DNA from: Acerihabitans arboris
Lineage (GTDB): Bacteria; Pseudomonadota; Gammaproteobacteria; Enterobacterales; Enterobacteriaceae
Direction of reading: 5' to 3'
Assembly: GCF_010131535.1 (NCBI RefSeq)
Contig: NZ_WUBS01000007.1
Span: 1-64,000, forward strand
DNA: 64,000 bases
This document shows positions 25,965 to 34,605 of the stretch, piece after piece; position 1 is the stretch's first letter; each line of letters opens with the position of its first letter. Below the pieces are notes generated by a model, which worked only from the letters and a program-made list of their open reading frames with translations, was not told the origin of the DNA and ran no database searches. Position numbers and translations under genes: made by a program.

Positions 25965-26609
25965 TCACGCCGGCATAACGGCCAATCGCCCGGCGACGAT
26001 CAGCCGGGGTTCGACCTGGCGCTGGATATCTTCGGGCGTTAGCCCTTCCAGCAGTTCAACCAGCACCAACCCATCCTGCGTGACGTCAATCACACACTGC
26101 TCGGTGACGATATGATCCACGCAGCCTTTGCCCGTCAGGGGGTAGCTGCATGCGTTGACGATTTTCGGCTCGCCCTGCCGGGTACGGAGTTCCATGGTGA
26201 TGATCACCTTGCGGGCGCCGTTGACCAGATCCATCGCCCCGCCCATGCCGAAGACCCGACCGGGCTGCGCCCAGTTGGCCAGATCGCCGTTTTCCGCCAC
26301 CTGCAGCCCGCCCAGCACCGCGGCGGCCAGCTTGCCGGAGCGAACCAGGGCGAAGGATTCGGCGCTGTCAAACGCGCTGGCGCCGGGCGCCGGCCTAAAG
26401 CGCATGGCGGTGGCATTGGAAAACCCTTCCACCGCCAGCATTCCCGAGACCAGAGGCCCCATGCCCACCAGGCCGTTTTCCGTGTGGATCATGACGCCGG
26501 GCAAGGCGTAATCACTGCACAGGCTGGGAATGCCGATGCCCAGGTTAACCACGTCGCCGGCCGAGAAATAGCCGGCGGCGCGCCGGGCTATCCTGTCACG
26601 CGCGTTCAT
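25965..26609 (-). CDS. 3-oxoacid CoA-transferase, beta subunit
   Basis: This 214-residue protein is the B subunit of a SCOT/AtoA/PcaJ-type CoA transferase. It carries VNLGIGIPSL (residues 21-30) and the catalytic glutamate in HTENGLVGMGP (Glu44), which forms the glutamyl-CoA thioester. The enzyme moves CoA from succinyl-CoA or acetyl-CoA to acetoacetate or another 3-oxo acid. AAGGAG is eight bases upstream of ATG 26609. The gene overlaps the alpha subunit by 14 bases, so the two are translated together. Confidence 0.94.
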   Translation of the reverse strand: MNARDRIARRAAGYFSAGDVVNLGIGIPSLCSDYALPGVMIHTENGLVGMGPLVSGMLAVEGFSNATAMRFRPAPGASAFDSAESFALVRSGKLAAAVLGGLQVAENGDLANWAQPGRVFGMGGAMDLVNGARKVIITMELRTRQGEPKIVNACSYPLTGKGCVDHIVTEQCVIDVTQDGLVLVELLEGLTPEDIQRQVEPRLIVAGRLAVMPA

Positions 26610-27270
26610 TGGCGAGCTCCTTGGTTGTCAAAATGTTGCTTACATAAACGCCGGGAGTGACAATGCTATCCAGGCTCATCTCATCCACGTCCATCAGCAT
26701 GTCGGCCTCCACCAGCGTCAGGCCTGCCGCTTTCGCCACCAGCGGGTTAAAGTTGCGCATGGTGCCGCGATAGGTCAGGTTGCCCAGCGGATCGGCCGTA
26801 CGGGCGCGGACCAGGCTGATATCCGCCCGCAGCGCCGTTTCCAGCAGATAGGCCTCGCCGTCCACCATGATCAGCTGTTTGCCTTTCTCCACCACCGTGC
26901 CGATGCCGGTTTTGGTCAACACCCCGCCCAGCCCCGCGCCGCCGCAGCGTATGCGCTCAGCCAGGCTGCCCTGCGGCACCAGTTCCAGTTCAATTTTTCC
27001 GGCGTCCACCAGCGCCACCGTTTCGGTATTACGGCCGATATGCGACGCAATCAGCTTGTCCACCAGGCCGAGATGGATCAGGCGGCCCACGGTCAGATCC
27101 GCGTCGCCGGAATCGTTGGATATCAGCGTAAAATGCCTAGCGCCGCTGTCTATCACACATTGAAGCAGGCGATTCGGGACGCCGTGGTTGGCGAAACCGC
27201 CGCACATCAGCGTCTGTCCGTCTTTAAACAGACGGGTGATATCGTCCGCGGACGTTAATTTTCCCAACAT
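26596..27270 (-). CDS. 3-oxoacid CoA-transferase, alpha subunit
   Basis: This 224-residue protein is the A subunit of the same CoA transferase. CGGFANHGVPNRLLQCV is the oxyanion and CoA-binding loop (GGF.. ..P), NDSGDADLTVGRLIHLGLV is the usual second element, and GSLAERIRCGGAGLGGVLT is the family signature near the middle. Alone it is inactive; it pairs with the beta subunit encoded next. ATG 27270 has GAGGG six to seven bases upstream and begins right at the end of the second thiolase gene. In this context it should activate the acetoacetate released by the beta-keto acid cleavage enzyme. Confidence 0.94.
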   Translation of the reverse strand: MLGKLTSADDITRLFKDGQTLMCGGFANHGVPNRLLQCVIDSGARHFTLISNDSGDADLTVGRLIHLGLVDKLIASHIGRNTETVALVDAGKIELELVPQGSLAERIRCGGAGLGGVLTKTGIGTVVEKGKQLIMVDGEAYLLETALRADISLVRARTADPLGNLTYRGTMRNFNPLVAKAAGLTLVEADMLMDVDEMSLDSIVTPGVYVSNILTTKELANERA

Positions 27271-27272
27271 GA

Positions 27273-28442
27273 TTATTCCCTCGTCAGCAGCACCGCCACA
27301 CCCTGCCCGCCGCCGACACAAAACGTGATAACGGCGTTGTTCAGATGGCGACGCCGCATCTCATAAACGGTTTTCGCCGTCAGGATGGCGCCGGTACCGG
27401 CCAGCGGATGCCCCAGGGCGATAGCGCCGCCGTTGGGATTAACGCGTTCCGGATCCATGCCGATCTCGTGAATACAGGCCAATGACTGGGCGGCGAAGGC
27501 TTCGTTCAATTCCCATAAATCAATGTCCTTGACGGCGCGGCCGGTCTGTTTCAGCAGCTTCGCGGTGGCGGGAATCGGGCCAAGGCCCATGACGTTGGGA
27601 TCGACACCTACCGCCGCGTAGCCGCGGAATACGGCCAGGATATCCAGGCCGGCTTTTTCCGCCGCGCCGCGTTCCATTAACACCAGCGCGCCTGAGCCGT
27701 CGCTCATGGGCGAACTGTTGCCGGCGGTGACCACCCCGTCGCTGCTGAAACTCGGCCGCAGGGCGGCCAGGGTAGCCAGGGAACAATCGGCGCGCACCGA
27801 TTCGTCACGGGTAACAAGGGTTTCCCGTCCCTTTTTGTCCATCAGCGGCACCGGGACAATTTGCTCGTCAAAGCGCCCCGCCTGCCAGGCGGCGCTGGCG
27901 AGCCGGTGGCTGCGCACGGAAAATTCATCCAGCTGCGTACGGGTGATTTCATAACGCCGGGCGATATTCTCGGCGGTTATGCCCATGGAGGGGTTGCCGA
28001 TGCGGTCCGGCGACGTGTGGATGTCGACAAAGCGCGGCGGTAGTACCGACCAGGCGGTGTCGGTCTTTTCCAGCGACCAGGTACGGCGCGAGTCGCTTTC
28101 CACCCCGCCGGCGACAATGACCTCGGCGAAACCGGCCATGATTTGCATCGCGCCGTAAGCCAGGGCATTGAGCGAGGCGGCGCACTGACGGTCGAGCGTA
28201 ATTCCCGGCACCGCCAGGGGCAGTCCGGCCTCCAGCGCCACCATACGGCCCATATTATTGATTTCGTTATTCATTAAATTGGCATAAATAACATCATCGA
28301 TGCGCGCCGGATCGATTTTCGCCCGGCGCACCGCCTCCTTGACGGTCAGCGCGCCGAGAACATGCGCCGGCACCGGCGCCAGCGCGCCGCGACAGCGGCC
28401 AATAGGCGTACGAACCGCGGAAACAATGACTGCTTCTCTCAT
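27273..28442 (-). CDS. Thiolase, acetyl-CoA or beta-ketoadipyl-CoA type, second of two
   Basis: This 389-residue thiolase has Cys87 in ITLDRQCAASLNA, the His in [16 protein letters not shown] and the second Cys in FCVGGGQG. The LDRQC.AS pattern differs from the first thiolase (VNMVCGSG) and is seen in degradative thiolases that accept longer 3-oxoacyl-CoAs. ATG 28442 has AAGGTGG close upstream. The stop is two bases from the CoA-transferase alpha start, so translation is coupled. Two distinct thiolases in one operon suggest that the pathway makes acetoacetyl-CoA and another 3-oxoacyl-CoA, or acetoacetyl-CoA from two branches. Confidence 0.92.
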   Translation of the reverse strand: MREAVIVSAVRTPIGRCRGALAPVPAHVLGALTVKEAVRRAKIDPARIDDVIYANLMNNEINNMGRMVALEAGLPLAVPGITLDRQCAASLNALAYGAMQIMAGFAEVIVAGGVESDSRRTWSLEKTDTAWSVLPPRFVDIHTSPDRIGNPSMGITAENIARRYEITRTQLDEFSVRSHRLASAAWQAGRFDEQIVPVPLMDKKGRETLVTRDESVRADCSLATLAALRPSFSSDGVVTAGNSSPMSDGSGALVLMERGAAEKAGLDILAVFRGYAAVGVDPNVMGLGPIPATAKLLKQTGRAVKDIDLWELNEAFAAQSLACIHEIGMDPERVNPNGGAIALGHPLAGTGAILTAKTVYEMRRRHLNNAVITFCVGGGQGVAVLLTRE

Positions 28443-28489
28443 AACCACCTTCTTTATCCAGATTCAATCCGCCCGCCGGAACGGGTTCG

Positions 28490-29335
28490 CTAGCGCCGCA
28501 GCGCGGGGATGCCCAGCATGGCCCTGGCCTGGGCGGAGGTGGCCACCTGTTTGCCGGATAAGCGCACGGCCTGCGCCGCGCGTTCCACCAGCTGTGCATT
28601 GGTGGCCTTGATGCCTTTGCTGAAATAGACATTGTCTTCCAGTCCCACCCGCACATGCCCTCCCAGCGCCAGGGCGGCAAACAGGATCGGCAGATGGTGC
28701 CTGCCGACGCCGAAGGCTGACCAGGTGGCGTCGGCCGGAATATGCGCGACCAGGTAGAGCAGGTTCTCCACCGTGGCGGGCATGCCGCCCGGCACGCCGA
28801 GGCAGAATTGATAATGCAGGGGGGACGACAGTTTGCCCTGCCCGGCGAAATAGTCGGTTATGCCCAACATGCCGCTATCGAAGATTTCGATCTCCGGCTT
28901 GATCGCCCGCTCCGTCAGGATTTCACCCAGTTGCCCCAGGAACTGGGGCGAGTTGATAAATACGCCCCCGGGCATCCAGTTAAACGACCCGGCGTCCCAG
29001 GACGCCATTTCGATGCCATCCAGACCGGCGACATGCGCCATCCGCTGCGCGTCGCTGGCCCGACTGTCGCCGGAGGTGGTGCAGTTGATGATCACGTCGC
29101 AGTCGTGGTGGCCGCGCAGCAGGCGGATCGTGTGGGCAAACTTATCGCGGTCCATGGTGCCCAACCCGCGATCGTCGCGCATATGGAGATGCACGATGGC
29201 GGCGCCCCGCTGCCAGCACTGATAAGCGTCCGCGGCAATTTCTTCCGGTGTCAGGGGAATATGTTCATTGATATCTTTTGGAGTTACCGCGCCGGTCAGG
29301 GCGGCGGAAATAATAACGTCGTTTCCTGTGTTCAT
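28490..29335 (-). CDS. Beta-keto acid cleavage enzyme (BKACE, DUF849 family)
   Basis: This 281-residue protein is a TIM-barrel beta-keto acid cleavage enzyme. VIISAALTGAVTPKDINEH begins strand 1; IVHLHMRDDRG (the zinc-binding His-x-His), VIINCTTSGD, FDSGMLG and HVRVGLEDNVYFSKGI are family signatures. Known members use acetyl-CoA to split a beta-keto acid into acetoacetate and a shorter acyl-CoA, as with 3-keto-5-aminohexanoate, dehydrocarnitine and triacetate. ATG 29335 has GGAG seven bases upstream. Within the operon it is followed by a thiolase and a CoA transferase, exactly what is needed to recover the acetoacetate. The side-chain specificity cannot be read by eye. Confidence 0.93.
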   Translation of the reverse strand: MNTGNDVIISAALTGAVTPKDINEHIPLTPEEIAADAYQCWQRGAAIVHLHMRDDRGLGTMDRDKFAHTIRLLRGHHDCDVIINCTTSGDSRASDAQRMAHVAGLDGIEMASWDAGSFNWMPGGVFINSPQFLGQLGEILTERAIKPEIEIFDSGMLGITDYFAGQGKLSSPLHYQFCLGVPGGMPATVENLLYLVAHIPADATWSAFGVGRHHLPILFAALALGGHVRVGLEDNVYFSKGIKATNAQLVERAAQAVRLSGKQVATSAQARAMLGIPALRR

Positions 29336-29570
29336 AGACCCACTCCCGCGCATAGCCATTAATGTTAAATAAGCCGGCATCGCGCAATATGCAGGCTGTA
29401 AATTTAGTTTCGCCACCTATTTCATGGTCCGGCGGTTTTTATTTACCGCCGCCTGCTTGAGAAAGATGTTGAATTTTACATGTGACGATCCCCGGCGATT
29501 AAAATAAATAATCGGCCCATGGCGATAAGCGATCTTTATTATTTCCCGGGTCTGCCGGGACCGTCGGCCC

Positions 29571-30566
29571 TTACTTTATTTCGTTTTCTTCCTGTCCGCC
29601 GCCCAGCCGTGGACGAACGACCTTGCCTTTTTTCTCGGCGGCCATGACAAGTTCGGCCTCTTCATGCGCCCAGTTCCAGTAGTTGACTTCATGAGGCGAG
29701 TGCTCGGTGGCGGTCACGAACATTTCGGTGGCGAAGGCGTTGCGCAGCTCGTTGGCGATGTCTTCCTTCCAGGCCTTGCGCAGTTGCTGCGTGGTGATGC
29801 GCCGGGTAACGCGGGTGCCGGTGCGCATGATAAGCTCGGCGATTTCCCGGGCCCGGTCATAGCATGCTTCCGTGTCAGGGCAAATTTCGTTGACCATGCC
29901 GAGGGACAAGGCCTTGCGGGCGGTGATGATCTCGCCGGTCAGCTCGGCGTAGGCAAATCTCTTGCGGCCCATCAGCTCGCGCCAGGCAATCTGGATGCCG
30001 TCGCCGGGCACCATGTTGACCCGAAAGTGCATGTCGGTGGTCCAGGCGTCCTCGGTGCACAGGGTGATATCGCTGAACAGCACCAGGTCGGTGTGGAAGG
30101 CGGCGCCGTTCCATACGCCGATGGTGGGAACCTCGATATCGAAGACCTGGCCTTCGATGTCGTTGGTGCCATCATAATATTGATACTCGTACATCTTCCA
30201 CGCTTCTTCCGGCGCGGAGGCGAACTCGGTGGCCGGCTGCCATTTCCCCTGCCCATCCAGCCGGCCGATGCCCTTCATAAAGTCCTTGCCGGTTCCGCCG
30301 AGGATGATGACCTCGTTTTCCGGATCCCGTCCGGCCCAGTCGAAGAAATAATGCAGGGCCTGGTGCGCGGGGGCTCCCCACTGCAGGCTGTCGCCGTTGG
30401 TATGCAGCCGGGCTTCGAGGATGCCGTTCGTGCGCTTCATGGTGAAACAGTGTTTGAGTTTTTCCGCATATTCTTCAAATGGCATAGGGGGAATGGTGCC
30501 CAATTCCTTATGTGACATTTCTTTGCGTTTTCCGTGATCAGATTCATAATTGGCTCTAATCGTCAT
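29571..30566 (-). CDS. Crotonase-superfamily hydrolase resembling 6-oxocamphor hydrolase (beta-diketone hydrolase)
   Basis: The 331-residue protein has a crotonase core at about residues 42-240: VIILGGTGKDFMKG, IEVPTIGVWNGAAFHTDL, VPGDGIQIAWRELMG and ITARKALSLGMVNEI. It lacks the enoyl-CoA hydratase oxyanion and glutamate pattern and instead follows Rhodococcus 6-oxocamphor hydrolase. Its catalytic His45, His122, His145 and Asp154 (as I recall them) align with His68, His158, His180 and Asp189 here, with the same nine-residue step between the last two. Such enzymes break a C-C bond between two keto groups by hydrolysis, without CoA. A strong AAGGAG precedes ATG 30566. It is the first gene of the catabolic set, 235 bp before the BKACE start. 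The C-terminal extension (about 60 residues) is charged. Confidence 0.82.
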   Translation of the reverse strand: MTIRANYESDHGKRKEMSHKELGTIPPMPFEEYAEKLKHCFTMKRTNGILEARLHTNGDSLQWGAPAHQALHYFFDWAGRDPENEVIILGGTGKDFMKGIGRLDGQGKWQPATEFASAPEEAWKMYEYQYYDGTNDIEGQVFDIEVPTIGVWNGAAFHTDLVLFSDITLCTEDAWTTDMHFRVNMVPGDGIQIAWRELMGRKRFAYAELTGEIITARKALSLGMVNEICPDTEACYDRAREIAELIMRTGTRVTRRITTQQLRKAWKEDIANELRNAFATEMFVTATEHSPHEVNYWNWAHEEAELVMAAEKKGKVVRPRLGGGQEENEIK

Positions 30567-30901
30567 GATTGACTCCTTTTTTATTAAAGTTTAGTGAAGC
30601 GCATCCGACCCTTTCATCAACGTTGGCGATCCATTTTTTGCCTGACGCGAATTAAGTGATGTCTTTTATATGTTAGGGTTGGGTGCTTCCCGACGGGAAA
30701 AACATATCATCGCCCATCAAACCCCAGAAATTCTTTTAATTTTTTCGGTTATGCTGTTTCAACATAACCCGGTAGGCGCAGGCGCGGGATAATAAAAAAT
30801 AAACCAGCGTTATGAATGTTTTGTGCTCTCCACCCCATTTCCCCGGCCGTGCCTCTGACAAAATCCTTATCTATAACCTCAAGATTCTCCAGGGATGCTT
30901 A
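30567..30901. promoter_or_regulatory. Divergent promoter region with an inverted repeat
   Basis: This 335-bp region separates the catabolic operon (minus) from yidE (plus). GGTTATG at 30747-30753 and CATAACC at 30763-30769 form a 7-bp inverted repeat with a 9-bp spacer whose inner bases are also partly symmetric. It is a fair candidate operator for a dimeric repressor. No regulator gene is adjacent. The rest is AT-rich, and no terminator or RNA is visible. Confidence 0.4.
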
Positions 30902-32557
30902 ATGAGTGATATTGCACTAACGGTCAGTATGCTGGCATTGGTGGCGGTGGTCGGGTTATGGATAGGCAACTGGCGAATCTACGGGGTGGGCCTGGGCATC
31001 GGCGGCGTACTGTTCGGCGGCATTATCGTCGGCCACTTCGCCCAAACGGCGGGGTTGAGCCTCAATGGCGATATGCTGCATTTTATCCAGGAATTCGGCC
31101 TTATCCTGTTTGTCTATACCATCGGCATCCAGGTCGGGCCGGGGTTTTTCTCCTCGTTGCGCGTGTCCGGCCTGCGCCTCAACCTGTTCGCCATGCTGGT
31201 GGTGGTATTGGGAATGCTATTGGCGGCCGTTATCCATAAAGCATTCGACGTGCCGTTGCCCGTGGTCCTCGGGGTGTTTTCCGGCGCGATAACCAATACG
31301 CCGGCCCTGGGCGCCGGACAGCAGATCCTGGCCGATCTCGGCACCGAGATGGTACAGATTAACCAGATGGGGATGGGGTACGCCATGGCATACCCCTTCG
31401 GCATTTGCGGCATTCTGCTGACCATGTGGCTTATCCGCTTTGCGCTGCGCATCAATATCGATCGCGAAGCCGAGCAATACGACACCGACAGCGGCGCCAG
31501 CCACGCCCAGCTGCAGACCATGAATATCCGCGTCATCAACGCCAACCTAGAAGGGCTGGCGATCCAGGATGTCCCGGTGCTGAACGGTAGTGAAATCGTC
31601 TGTTCACGCTTAAAACGCGGCGAGGCGTTGATTGTGCCGCTGCCCACCACCGTTATCCAAGGCGACGATCTGCTGCATCTGGTCGGTTTGAAAACCGATT
31701 TGGAAAAAGCGCGCCTGGTGATCGGCCAGCAGGTCGATACCTCGCTTTCCATGCAGGGCACCGACCTGCGCATGGAACGGGTGGTGGTGACTAACGAGAA
31801 AGTTCTGGGCAAAAAGATCCGCGACCTGAATTTTAAACAGAAATACGACGTGGTGGTATCGCGCCTGAACCGCGCGGGAGTGGAACTGGTGGCCGGCAGC
31901 AACGCCAGCCTGCAATTCGGCGATATACTCAACCTGGTGGGCAGGCTGGAGTCGATTAACGCCGTGGCCGCTGTGGTGGGCAACGCGCGGCAAAAACTTC
32001 AGCAGGTGCAGATGCTGCCGGTATTTATCGGCATTGGCCTTGGGGTGGTGCTGGGATCGCTGCCTTTGTATGTTCCGGGGTTCCCCGCAGCGCTGCGCCT
32101 GGGCTTGGCGGGCGGGCCGCTGGTGGTGGCGATTATCCTGGGACGCATCGGCAGCATCGGCAAGCTGTATTGGTTTATGCCGCCGAGCGCCAACCTGGCG
32201 CTGCGCGAGCTGGGCATCGTGCTGTTCCTGGCCGTGGTGGGACTTAAATCCGGTGGGGATTTTGTGCATACCTTGATAAACGGCGACGGATTATCGTGGC
32301 TGGGTTACGGGGCGTTGATGACCGCCATCCCGCTGATTAGCGTCGGTTTGCTGGCGCGGGTGGTGTTCAGGATGAATTATCTCAGCCTGTGCGGCATGCT
32401 TGCCGGCTCGATGACCGACCCACCGGCGCTGGCTTTCGCCAACGCCCTCCACGGCACCAGCGGCGCGGCGGCGCTCTCCTACGCCACCGTTTATCCGATG
32501 GTCATGTTCTTGCGTATCCTGTCGCCCCAGTTGCTAGCGTTGATTTTTTGGGTATAG
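30902..32557 (+). CDS. yidE: YidE family putative transporter (AspT/YidE duplication domain)
   Basis: This 551-residue protein has the size and order of enterobacterial YidE. About five N-terminal membrane helices ([20 protein letters not shown] and on) with the [12 protein letters not shown] motif come first. Two central RCK_C/TrkA-C regulatory domains follow (around [16 protein letters not shown] and [17 protein letters not shown]). A second membrane half has [13 protein letters not shown] near the end. The two motif copies show the internal duplication of the aspartate:alanine exchanger superfamily; the substrate of YidE is not known. ATG 30902 has AGGG eight bases upstream and begins [11 protein letters not shown] as in relatives; a longer reading to 30812 has no support. 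In enterics yidE stands alone, as here. Confidence 0.93.
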   Translation: MSDIALTVSMLALVAVVGLWIGNWRIYGVGLGIGGVLFGGIIVGHFAQTAGLSLNGDMLHFIQEFGLILFVYTIGIQVGPGFFSSLRVSGLRLNLFAMLVVVLGMLLAAVIHKAFDVPLPVVLGVFSGAITNTPALGAGQQILADLGTEMVQINQMGMGYAMAYPFGICGILLTMWLIRFALRINIDREAEQYDTDSGASHAQLQTMNIRVINANLEGLAIQDVPVLNGSEIVCSRLKRGEALIVPLPTTVIQGDDLLHLVGLKTDLEKARLVIGQQVDTSLSMQGTDLRMERVVVTNEKVLGKKIRDLNFKQKYDVVVSRLNRAGVELVAGSNASLQFGDILNLVGRLESINAVAAVVGNARQKLQQVQMLPVFIGIGLGVVLGSLPLYVPGFPAALRLGLAGGPLVVAIILGRIGSIGKLYWFMPPSANLALRELGIVLFLAVVGLKSGGDFVHTLINGDGLSWLGYGALMTAIPLISVGLLARVVFRMNYLSLCGMLAGSMTDPPALAFANALHGTSGAAALSYATVYPMVMFLRILSPQLLALIFWV

Positions 32558-32995
32558 CGGCGGCGGGTTCCCAGCAACGGCATCGGCCGCGTCCTCCCCG
32601 GCGGGAATTTTTTGTGGCAATTTCTGGCGTTGGCTGACGGGAATGTCAGGAAAATGTCAGCCTGGCGTTGGTGATAAGCGGCTACACTGGCAAAAAAAAC
32701 GGATACCGGGCATTAACGTCGCCATGATTAACTTAATCATTTTCCTACTTCACCTCGCTTAAGTGAGCCGGCCAGGGTGTTTGCCGGTTTAAACAGTCTA
32801 TCGGCGGGCACCTGACCCCAGCATGACGCGAAGATAACATTTTTGTCAGATAGTCCATTTACGCATCACGTCCGGATATTATTCGCCGCGCAGGCGCCAT
32901 TTCTGACAGTGATGTCAGCCCGCGGTAAGCATCATGACCAGATAATTGCCATAAAATAGCGCCACGGCGCGCCTCCGGGTACAGGAACCACGACT
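32558..32995. promoter_or_regulatory. Upstream region of the chimeric regulator gene, with repeated TGTCAG motifs
   Basis: In these 438 bases TGTCAG occurs at 32644, 32655, 32844 and 32913. The last forms the perfect dyad CTGACA-GTGA-TGTCAG (32903-32918), and the second forms GGCTGAC/GTCAGCC with 32632-32638. The dyad lies about 80 bp before the start of the AraC/Rob-like gene and could be an operator. No gene is present. Meaning is unproven. Confidence 0.35.
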
Positions 32996-34537
32996 ATGCA
33001 TGTCAATATCATTCATGAAATGCTTCAATGGCTGGAATTATATTTGGAAAAGGGCCTGTCGCTGGATGCGGTCTCCGAAAAGGTAGGCTACTCCAAATGG
33101 CATTTGCAGCGGGAATTCAAAAAAAAGACCGGCCGGGTACTCGGCCACTATATCCGCGAACGCAGGCTGTCCAAAACCGCGCTGGCGCTGCGCCTGACGC
33201 ATCGTTCGGTATTGAACATCGCGCTGCACTATAACTTCGATTCGCAACAGACGTTTACCCGTGCGTTTAAACGGCAGTTCGGCATGCCCCCCGGCAGCTA
33301 CCGCCGGGGAAATATCGCGGATATGACCGAGATGTGCCCGCCGATTCAACTGCCGGCGATTGCTCCCCCGGAACCTGAGTTTATCCATTTGCCCGGCAAG
33401 CAATTACAGGGCGTGACGCATCGGTTTTCCAGCACATTGGAGCAGTATCATCATCAGCAGGAGCGACAACGCCGGCTATTCTGGGAAAGCTACCTGGCTA
33501 AAATGGATAGCCTACCGCCGGTAGTTTATGGCCTGCGCCGTTCGCAGCCCAGCAGGGACAAGGATGATGAACTGGTTACGCAGTTTGCCACCGCGCTATC
33601 GGCAGACGAGACCCTGGGCGACGCATCCTCCGGCGACGCTATCTATATCCAGCCAGGACAATATGCCCTGTTTCGTTATGTTGGCGGCCTCGACCGATTG
33701 CAGGATTTCATTTTGTCGCTGTATAAAAGCAGCCTCCCGTCCTATCAGCTGATTGGCACCGGGTGTTCATACAAGTTCGGCGGCAAAGGCGGCAACCAGG
33801 CCATCGCCGCGGCCAAGGCGGGGGCCGGCGTGGCGTTCCTGGGCGCCGTGGGCGCGGACGACAACGGCCGGTTCCTGATCGCAACGCTGCGGGATTGCGG
33901 CGTCGACACCACGCATATCGAAACTATCGGCTCGATAGCGTCCGGCATGAGCGTGGCCATGACCGACGCCGAAGGTGATTATGGCGCGATAGTGGTCTCC
34001 GCCGCCAATACCCGCATCAATACGGACAGATTAGCGCATGATGACGTCTGGTCGGGCGTCGGCATGCTGATTTTACAAAACGAAGTGCCGGAAAGCGTCA
34101 ATTTATCCGCCGCGCGGGAAGCCCGCAGGCGTAAGATCATGGTGTGTCTAAATGCCGCGCCCGCCACCGCGCTTTCCGCTGATTTCGAACGATGCATCGA
34201 CGTATTGGCGGTCAATTCGGTGGAGGCGCGCGATATGTCCGGCGTGGCGGTAAACGACCTTGATTCAGCCGGCGAGGCGGTCTTAGCCTTAAAAGCGCGG
34301 TTCCCCATCGTGATGGTCACCGCCGGCGGGCATGGAGTCGCATTTTCCGATATCGCTGATGCTTATGCGTTTTTTCCAGCGGAACCCGTAGAACTGGTCA
34401 GCACTCACGGCGCCGGCGATTGTTTTATGGGCACATTTTGCCAGGCGTTTAATGACGGCGCACCGCTCGGCGAGGCGATTAAGGCCGCCAACCACGCGGC
34501 GGCAAAACACGTTTCCCAGCCCAAGACCGATTCGTAG
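32996..34537 (+). CDS. Chimeric protein: AraC/Rob-type regulator fused to an N-terminally truncated PfkB sugar kinase
   Basis: The single 513-residue frame has two unrelated parts. Residues 1-105 are a MarA/SoxS/Rob-type tandem helix-turn-helix (LSLDAVSEKVGYSKWHLQRE, FDSQQTFTRAFKRQFGMPPG), and 120-255 are a GyrI-like effector domain that breaks off at SSLPSYQLIGTG. From about residue 261 the sequence is a PfkB/ribokinase (FGGKGGNQAIAAAKAGAGVA) running to the catalytic THGAGDCFMG and the C-terminus. About 40 N-terminal kinase residues, including the first strand and the Asn/Asp that hold the sugar, are missing. The layout is best explained by a deletion that joined two neighbouring genes in frame near 33755-33780. 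The DNA-binding part may still work; the kinase probably does not. Confidence 0.8.
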   Translation: MHVNIIHEMLQWLELYLEKGLSLDAVSEKVGYSKWHLQREFKKKTGRVLGHYIRERRLSKTALALRLTHRSVLNIALHYNFDSQQTFTRAFKRQFGMPPGSYRRGNIADMTEMCPPIQLPAIAPPEPEFIHLPGKQLQGVTHRFSSTLEQYHHQQERQRRLFWESYLAKMDSLPPVVYGLRRSQPSRDKDDELVTQFATALSADETLGDASSGDAIYIQPGQYALFRYVGGLDRLQDFILSLYKSSLPSYQLIGTGCSYKFGGKGGNQAIAAAKAGAGVAFLGAVGADDNGRFLIATLRDCGVDTTHIETIGSIASGMSVAMTDAEGDYGAIVVSAANTRINTDRLAHDDVWSGVGMLILQNEVPESVNLSAAREARRRKIMVCLNAAPATALSADFERCIDVLAVNSVEARDMSGVAVNDLDSAGEAVLALKARFPIVMVTAGGHGVAFSDIADAYAFFPAEPVELVSTHGAGDCFMGTFCQAFNDGAPLGEAIKAANHAAAKHVSQPKTDS

Positions 34538-34605
34538 CGGCTTTACCCTGCCCTGCCGGCGGCAGGTTATGCCTGGCATTCCCCAGTCATGACCGGCAGG
34601 CCCGT

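Noticed and set aside
29664-30515. Long plus-strand open frame (283 codons) opposite the crotonase gene
   Set aside because: It is the antisense shadow of a GC-rich gene. It lacks a ribosome binding site and recognisable domains, while the minus strand carries conserved catalytic residues.
31114-31983. Minus-strand open frame inside yidE
   Set aside because: Antisense shadow; yidE is continuous with known motifs.
32632-32918. PhoB box from CTGTCA-like motifs
   Set aside because: The motifs are not spaced as the 11-bp tandem repeats of a Pho box, and no phosphate-related gene is near.
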